In this document: positions 5,483 through 8,916 of the stretch, piece by piece | Numbering within the stretch: position 1 is the stretch's first letter | How the letters are laid out: every line of letters starts with the position of its first letter | Source of the DNA: Chloroflexota bacterium | GTDB taxonomy: Bacteria; Chloroflexota; Limnocylindria; Limnocylindrales; CSP1-4 | Assembly: GCA_021812735.1 (NCBI GenBank) | Contig: JAKAMV010000356.1 | Location: 1 to 8,916 of the forward strand | Length of the DNA stretch: 8,916 bases | Reading direction: 5' to 3' | Notes under the pieces: generated by a model | Seen by the model: the letters and a program-made list of their open reading frames with translations, nothing else | Told to the model about the DNA's origin: nothing | Databases searched by the model: none | Position numbers and translations under genes: made by a program

Positions 5483-5527
5483 CGAACTCGCGCCGCGGGG
5501 CGTGTGTTGCGGATTGGAGCTGCGAAT

Positions 5528-5534
5528 CGAAACG
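5528..5534. promoter_or_regulatory. Operator half-site upstream of the transporter promoter
   Basis: CGAAACG at 5528-5534 repeats the core of the predicted operator about 17 bp upstream of the -35 box at 5551. Its centre is about 54 bp from that of the full site at 5581-5595, roughly five helical turns, so the two could be bridged. A 7-base match alone is weak evidence. Confidence 0.3.
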
Positions 5535-5550
5535 CTCCGGCAACTTGGGC

Positions 5551-5580
5551 TTGACATCGTATCCGACGCGTCCCTAAACT
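5551..5580 (+). promoter_or_regulatory. Predicted promoter of the sugar transporter operon
   Basis: TTGACA (5551-5556) and TAAACT (5575-5580) are 18 bp apart, with TTGACATCGT identical to the aldolase promoter. It lies 69 bp after the P-loop kinase stop and would give a leader of about 180 bases before GTG 5764. The gap 5483-5763 holds this promoter, the operator and two half-sites, and no gene. Confidence 0.65.
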
Positions 5581-5595
5581 GCGAAACGTTTGCGC
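5581..5595. promoter_or_regulatory. Predicted LacI-type operator, transporter promoter
   Basis: GCGAAACGTTTGCGC follows the -10 box directly and covers the expected transcription start. It contains the perfect dyad AAACGTTT and differs from the aldolase operator at one of 15 positions. Distance from the -35 box is 30 bp here and 32 bp at the aldolase promoter. Confidence 0.68.
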
Positions 5596-5719
5596 CTGTA
5601 CGGCTCAAAGGCTACTGGGCTTTGTCCCAGCCCCGCAGCTGAGGCAGGATCGCGACGCAGGGACTGCAGTTTCCCGAGATTGGTGCGGGCGGCAAGCGTG
5701 TGGCCGCTCGACAGAATTC

Positions 5720-5728
5720 GCGAAACGG
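5720..5728. promoter_or_regulatory. Operator half-site in the transporter leader
   Basis: GCGAAACGG at 5720-5728 repeats the left arm of the predicted operator, 36 bp before the GTG of the binding protein, and is followed by CATGCC rather than the right arm. It may be an auxiliary repressor contact downstream of the main site, or chance. Confidence 0.3.
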
Positions 5729-5763
5729 CATGCCAAGAAAGCACTTGGACAGGAGGAGCTTCG

Positions 5764-6783
5764 GTGAGATCAGCCAAGTTTGTGGCCGCCGGGATCGTGG
5801 CGTCTGTGCTCGTCGGAGCCTGCAGTAGCGCGGCGTCCCCCGCGCCCGCCTCGCAGGCCGCCGCCTCGCAGGCCGCCGCCTCGCAGGCCTCCGCCGCCGG
5901 CAAGAAGATCACGCTGATGGTCGGTGTGAAGGGCGATCCGTTCTACGTCTCGATGCAGTGCGGCGCGCAGGATGCGGCCAAGGCCGCTGGCGTGAGCCTC
6001 GACACCCAGGGCCCGGACAAGTTCGACGCAACTCTCCAGAACCCGATGCTGAGCGCGGTCGCGGCCGCCAAGCCCGATGCGCTGCTGGTCGCCCCGAACG
6101 ACGTCAAGGCCTCGGTCACCCCGCTCAAGACCATTCAGGACGGCGGCACCAAGATCGTCCTTGTGGACACCGTCGTCGACGACCCGTCCATCGGCGTGTC
6201 CCGGATCGCCACCGACAACGTGCTCGGCGGCAAGAAGGCGGCCGACGCGCTCCAGCAGCTCGGGCTTGCCGCAGGCGCCAAGGTGCTCGTCATCTCGACC
6301 GACCCCGGCGTGTCCACGGTTGACCTCCGCGTCAAGGGCTTCGTCGATGAGGCCAAGGTGCTCGGCTACACGCTCGTCAGCGACACGCAGTACTCCCACA
6401 ATCAGGCGTCCACCGGCGCCCAGGTCATCACGGCCGCCCTCCAGGCGACCCCGGACCTCGCCGGCGTCTTCGCCACCAACCTGTTCACCGCCCAGGGTGT
6501 CGCGACGGGCATCAAGCAGGCCGGCAAGTCCGGCACCGTCAAGGTTGTCGGCTTCGATGCCGGACCCGACCAGATCAAGCAGCTCCAGGCCGGCGACGTC
6601 CAGGCGCTCGTCGCCCAGAAGCCCTACGACATCGGCTTCCAGGGCATCCAGCAGGCTGTCAATGCGCTGACCGGCGCCCCGGTCACCGCCCAGATCCAGA
6701 CTGAGTCCATCGTGGTCACCAAGGACAATATGAACCAGCCCGACGTCGCCAAGTACATCTACAAGGCGAACTGCGGAAGCTGA
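5764..6783 (+). CDS. CUT2-type (ribose/fructose-like) sugar ABC transporter substrate-binding lipoprotein
   Basis: Membrane-anchored sugar receptor of 339 residues, usual for the Peripla_BP_4 (RbsB/FrcB-like) family. Residues 1-19 are a lipoprotein signal peptide ending in LVGAC with Cys20. An Ala/Ser/Gln/Pro linker with three SQAAA-type units follows, then the domain from KKITLMVGVKGDPFY, including GCTYPE-like family features NPMLSAVAAAKPDALLVAPND, KIVLVDTVVDD, FATNLFTAQGVATGI, VKVVGFDAGPDQIKQLQAGDVQALVAQKPYDIGFQGI. Two cysteines in the mature domain (in SMQCGAQ and in the final NCGS) could form a disulfide. GTG 5764 is chosen because AGGAGG (5751-5756) lies seven bases before it and the signal peptide begins there; the frame is open upstream but runs through the promoter. 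A hairpin follows the stop, which may favour high expression of this gene over the ATPase and permease. The exact sugar is unknown. Confidence 0.93.
   Translation: MRSAKFVAAGIVASVLVGACSSAASPAPASQAAASQAAASQASAAGKKITLMVGVKGDPFYVSMQCGAQDAAKAAGVSLDTQGPDKFDATLQNPMLSAVAAAKPDALLVAPNDVKASVTPLKTIQDGGTKIVLVDTVVDDPSIGVSRIATDNVLGGKKAADALQQLGLAAGAKVLVISTDPGVSTVDLRVKGFVDEAKVLGYTLVSDTQYSHNQASTGAQVITAALQATPDLAGVFATNLFTAQGVATGIKQAGKSGTVKVVGFDAGPDQIKQLQAGDVQALVAQKPYDIGFQGIQQAVNALTGAPVTAQIQTESIVVTKDNMNQPDVAKYIYKANCGS
5848..5892 (+). repeat. 15-bp in-frame repeat coding the lipoprotein linker
   Basis: GCCTCGCAGGCCGCC occurs at 5848-5862 and 5863-5877, and with one change at 5878-5892. It encodes ASQAA units in the flexible linker between the lipid anchor and the binding domain. 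Being in frame, copy number could vary without breaking the gene. Confidence 0.85.
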
Positions 6784-6796
6784 CCCCGGCCTTCTC

Positions 6797-6830
6797 GCTG
6801 GTGGCGGAGTCGCAGGACTTCGCCACCAGC
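6797..6830 (+). terminator. Strong intercistronic hairpin after the binding-protein gene
   Basis: GCTGGTGGCGGAGTC (6797-6811) pairs with GACTTCGCCACCAGC (6816-6830): 15 pairs including one G-U, with a 4-base GCAG loop, 13 bp after the stop codon. No T-run follows, so rather than full termination it likely protects the upstream mRNA from 3' exonucleases or causes partial termination, as is known after binding-protein genes in many transporter operons. Confidence 0.6.
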
Positions 6831-6833
6831 ACA

Positions 6834-6857
6834 CGACACCCCCGTTGCGGGGCGTCG
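6834..6857 (+). other. Second hairpin in the binding protein-ATPase gap (bulged)
   Basis: CGACACCCCCG (6834-6844) can pair with CGGGGCGTCG (6848-6857) with a one-base bulge and a TTG loop. It lies four bases after the preceding hairpin and belongs to the same structured block. Confidence 0.4.
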
Positions 6858-6862
6858 ATCCG

Positions 6863-6891
6863 GGCCCCCGCCGGGAGTCGCCGCGGGGGCC
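6863..6891 (+). terminator. Third hairpin in the gap, possible attenuating terminator
   Basis: GGCCCCCGC (6863-6871) and GCGGGGGCC (6883-6891) form a perfect 9-bp GC stem around an 11-base loop, followed by AGTTCTTG, a short T-rich stretch. It is the most terminator-like of the three. If partly effective it would lower expression of the ATPase and permease relative to the receptor. The rest of the gap to 7051 shows no convincing promoter or gene. Confidence 0.4.
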
Positions 6892-7051
6892 AGTTCTTGC
6901 CCGTGGCCGGGAGGACTCCCCTCCGCCCGACCCGGAGAACCGACCACCAAGGGCGCATAGACTGGACCCGGGCATTAGGCCGCGGACAATCCGAGAGACG
7001 CATCATGCCGACGCGGTGGGCGTGCTCCACCGCCCACCTGGAGGGCACCGA

Positions 7052-7825
7052 ATGACGGCTCGCGTGGACGGAACGATCGCGCCAGCCATCGCGGCAGAGT
7101 CGATCATCAAGAACTTCAACCATGTCCACGCACTCCGCGGCGCGTCATTCGAGGCCTTCCCGGGTGAGGTCACGGCACTCGTCGGCGACAACGGTGCCGG
7201 CAAGTCCACCCTCGTGAAGATCCTGGCCGGGACGCTGCAGCCCGACGGAGGGACTATCCGTATCGACGGTCGCGAGGTGACCTTCGCGGACCCGGTTGCC
7301 GCGACCGCGCTGGGCATCGAGACGGTCTACCAGGACCTCGCCCTTGCGCCCGACCTCGACGCGGCGGCCAACGTGTTCTTGGGCCGTGAGATCCGCCGGA
7401 TGCACTTCTTCCACGATCAGGCCGAAATGCGCCGGAGGACCGCCAAGAGCTTCGCCGACCTTGGCGTCGGTCTCGTGCAGGACCTGCGGGTCCCGGTGGC
7501 ATCGTTCTCCGGAGGCCAGCGGCAATCCGTGGCGATCGCCCGTGCGGCCATGTGGGCTCGGCACGTGATCATGCTCGACGAGCCGACGGCGGCGTTGGGC
7601 GTGATCCAGACGGCCAAGGTCCTGGACCTCATCCGATCGATCCGGGACCGGGGTCTCGCGGTGGTCTTCATCTCGCACAACCTGCCACAAGTGCTCGAGG
7701 TTGCGGACCGGATCGAGGTGCTGCGGCTCGGCTCGCGCGTCGCCCGCTTCAGGGGCGGTGAAGTCAACGTGGACCAGCTCATCGCCGCCATCTCTGGCGC
7801 ATTCAGCAACGAGGTCGCCGCATGA
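7052..7825 (+). CDS. Single-domain CUT2 sugar ABC transporter ATP-binding protein (FrcA-like)
   Basis: Cytoplasmic ATPase that powers the sugar importer, 257 residues with one nucleotide-binding domain, unlike the tandem-domain RbsA type of about 500 residues. Visible motifs are Walker A GDNGAGKST (residues 45-53), Q-loop TVYQDLAL with Gln94, signature SFSGGQRQ (151-158), Walker B VIMLDEPTAALG (Asp176-Glu177) and switch His209 in FISHNL. All catalytic residues are present, so it should work as a homodimer, as FrcA is thought to do in the fructose FrcBCA system. The ATG at 7052 has GGAGGG (7040-7045) six bases upstream; the frame is open further upstream but that part crosses the hairpin region and is not family-like. 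The permease start overlaps its stop by ATGA, so the two are translationally coupled. Confidence 0.93.
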   Translation: MTARVDGTIAPAIAAESIIKNFNHVHALRGASFEAFPGEVTALVGDNGAGKSTLVKILAGTLQPDGGTIRIDGREVTFADPVAATALGIETVYQDLALAPDLDAAANVFLGREIRRMHFFHDQAEMRRRTAKSFADLGVGLVQDLRVPVASFSGGQRQSVAIARAAMWARHVIMLDEPTAALGVIQTAKVLDLIRSIRDRGLAVVFISHNLPQVLEVADRIEVLRLGSRVARFRGGEVNVDQLIAAISGAFSNEVAA

Positions 7826-8886
7826 GCGCGCAGACACCCGACGGGACCGACAACGCGGTCGCCCCGGCTTCGGCGGACACCATCGGCTCGCGAATGCGGC
7901 GCGTCTTCACCTCGCCGACCTTCATCACGTTCGCGTTCCTGCTGCTCGTGATGGTGCTGTTCTCGGTCATGGCGCCGGGCAAGTTCGGCACCATCACCAA
8001 CTTCAAGCTGCTGGCCCAGAACGTCGCCATCCTGACCGTCGTCAGCGTCGGCACGACGTTCGTGATCGCGACCGGCGGCATCGACCTGTCCATCCCGTCC
8101 GGCATCGTGCTGGGCGAGGTGTTCGCGGTGAAGGCGTTGAGCATGATCCCGGTCGGCGGTGGCACTGCCGTGGATCTCAACGCCGACCAGTCAGGGATCG
8201 GCTACATCCTCATCGCGCTGGCCTTCTCGCTGGCCGCCGGGACACTCGTCGGGCTCATCAATGGCGTGGTCGTCGCCTACATGCGGGTCCCCGCGATGCT
8301 TGCGACCCTTGGCACGCTGGGCGGCGGCCTTGGCGTGGCGCTGCTCATGCAGAACGGCGTCAACATCGCGACCTACGCGATCAACCCCGTGTCCTCGGCT
8401 AGCCTGCTGTTTGGGATTCCCAACCTGATCATCATCGCTGTGATCGTGGCGATCGTGGGGATCGTGATGCTCAACCTGTCAGTGTTCGGGCGCCACACGC
8501 TTGCCATCGGCAGCAGCTCCGAGGCGGCGCGGCGGGTGGGCATCAAGGTGGAGCGCCACCTGGTGCTGGTGTACACACTCGGCGGCTTCGCGTCGGGGTT
8601 CGGCGGCTTCCTGTCGCTGGGCTACTTCTCGCCGACATCGGTCGCCGGACACTCGACCGACAATCTCCAGGCGATCACGGCGGTCGCCCTCGGCGGCACC
8701 AGCCTGTTCGGCGGGGTGGCGACCGTGTTCGGCACCATCGTCGGCGTCTGGATCCCGGCCATCCTCCAGAACGGCTTCATCATCATGGGCGTCCAGCCCT
8801 ACTGGCAGATGGTCGCCGTCGGTGCGGTGCTGATCCTTGCCGTTTGGCTTGATCGTATCCGGCGCAGCTCACAGGGGGGTCGCTGA
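7822..8886 (+). CDS. CUT2-type sugar ABC transporter permease (RbsC/FrcC-like)
   Basis: Inner-membrane channel subunit, 354 residues, of the BPD_transp_2 family. A polar N-terminus of about 35 residues precedes the first hydrophobic segment (FITFAFLLLVMVLFSVMAP); about eight to ten membrane segments follow. Family landmarks are FVIATGGIDLSIPSGIVLGE (the usual GGIDLSVG region), GLINGVVVAYMRVPAMLATLGT, the cytoplasmic coupling loop GRHTLAIGSSSEAARRVGIKVERHL, and AITAVALGGTSLFGGVATVFGTIVG. The insertion VGGGTAVDLNADQSGIGY between early segments is a plausible outside loop. The start ATG lies inside the ATPase stop (ATGA). After the TGA only 30 bases remain in the window (8887-8916), with no feature I can support. 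A downstream gene of the same operon may lie beyond the edge. Confidence 0.94.
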   Translation: MSAQTPDGTDNAVAPASADTIGSRMRRVFTSPTFITFAFLLLVMVLFSVMAPGKFGTITNFKLLAQNVAILTVVSVGTTFVIATGGIDLSIPSGIVLGEVFAVKALSMIPVGGGTAVDLNADQSGIGYILIALAFSLAAGTLVGLINGVVVAYMRVPAMLATLGTLGGGLGVALLMQNGVNIATYAINPVSSASLLFGIPNLIIIAVIVAIVGIVMLNLSVFGRHTLAIGSSSEAARRVGIKVERHLVLVYTLGGFASGFGGFLSLGYFSPTSVAGHSTDNLQAITAVALGGTSLFGGVATVFGTIVGVWIPAILQNGFIIMGVQPYWQMVAVGAVLILAVWLDRIRRSSQGGR

Positions 8887-8916
8887 TCGTCGCGGCGGCG
8901 CGTCCCATCGCCCCAC

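Noticed and set aside
5590..5763. Upstream ATG extension of the sugar-binding lipoprotein
   Set aside because: It starts inside the predicted operator and would bury the lipoprotein signal peptide; GTG 5764 has an AGGAGG at ideal distance.
6845..7051. Upstream extension of the ABC ATPase frame
   Set aside because: The added residues are Pro/Arg-rich, cross the hairpin at 6863-6891 and lack a ribosome site; ATG 7052 follows GGAGGG.

Overview
The window is GC-rich DNA (roughly two thirds G+C by eye) from a bacterium. Strong AGGAGG-type ribosome sites, GTG starts, LacI/ROK/CUT2 gene content, and two lipoproteins whose mature N-termini are long Ala/Ser/Pro linkers all fit a high-GC Chloroflexota (Limnocylindria-like) or an actinobacterium. 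I favour the former because of the linkers, but only weakly.

Layout. (1) Positions 1-564, minus strand: the 5' part of a family-3 (polar amino acid type) ABC substrate-binding lipoprotein that runs off the left edge. (2) 775-1265, plus strand: the broken remains of an RmlD-like extended SDR gene whose middle third is missing and whose two ends are in different frames. (3) 1266-1601: a gene-free stretch with three perfect copies of a 37-bp tandem repeat, then the promoter and operator of the next gene. (4) 1602-8886: a complete-looking sugar utilisation locus, all plus strand. It holds a LacI-family regulator, a 377-bp regulatory gap with strong palindromes, a LacD/YihT-type class I aldolase, a ROK sugar kinase, a small P-loop kinase (overlapping the ROK gene by ATGA), a second promoter/operator region, a CUT2 (ribose/fructose-type) substrate-binding lipoprotein, a run of hairpins, a single-domain ABC ATPase, and a CUT2 permease (overlapping the ATPase gene by ATGA).

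How the genes work together (inference). The sugar is taken up by the binding protein/ATPase/permease, phosphorylated by the ROK kinase and perhaps a second time by the P-loop kinase, and the ketose (bis)phosphate is split by the aldolase. The LacI protein probably controls everything. A shared element close to GCGAAACGKTTGCGC sits just after the -10 box of its own promoter (1562-1576), just after the -10 box of the promoter upstream of the aldolase (2837-2851), and just after the -10 box of the transporter promoter (5581-5595). A weaker copy (3075-3089) lies before the aldolase start. The sugar cannot be named from sequence. A ketohexose such as tagatose, fructose or psicose is the simplest fit to a LacD-type aldolase with a fructose-type transporter, but the small kinase in place of a PfkB kinase and an altered sugar-contact motif in the ROK protein leave room for an undescribed substrate.
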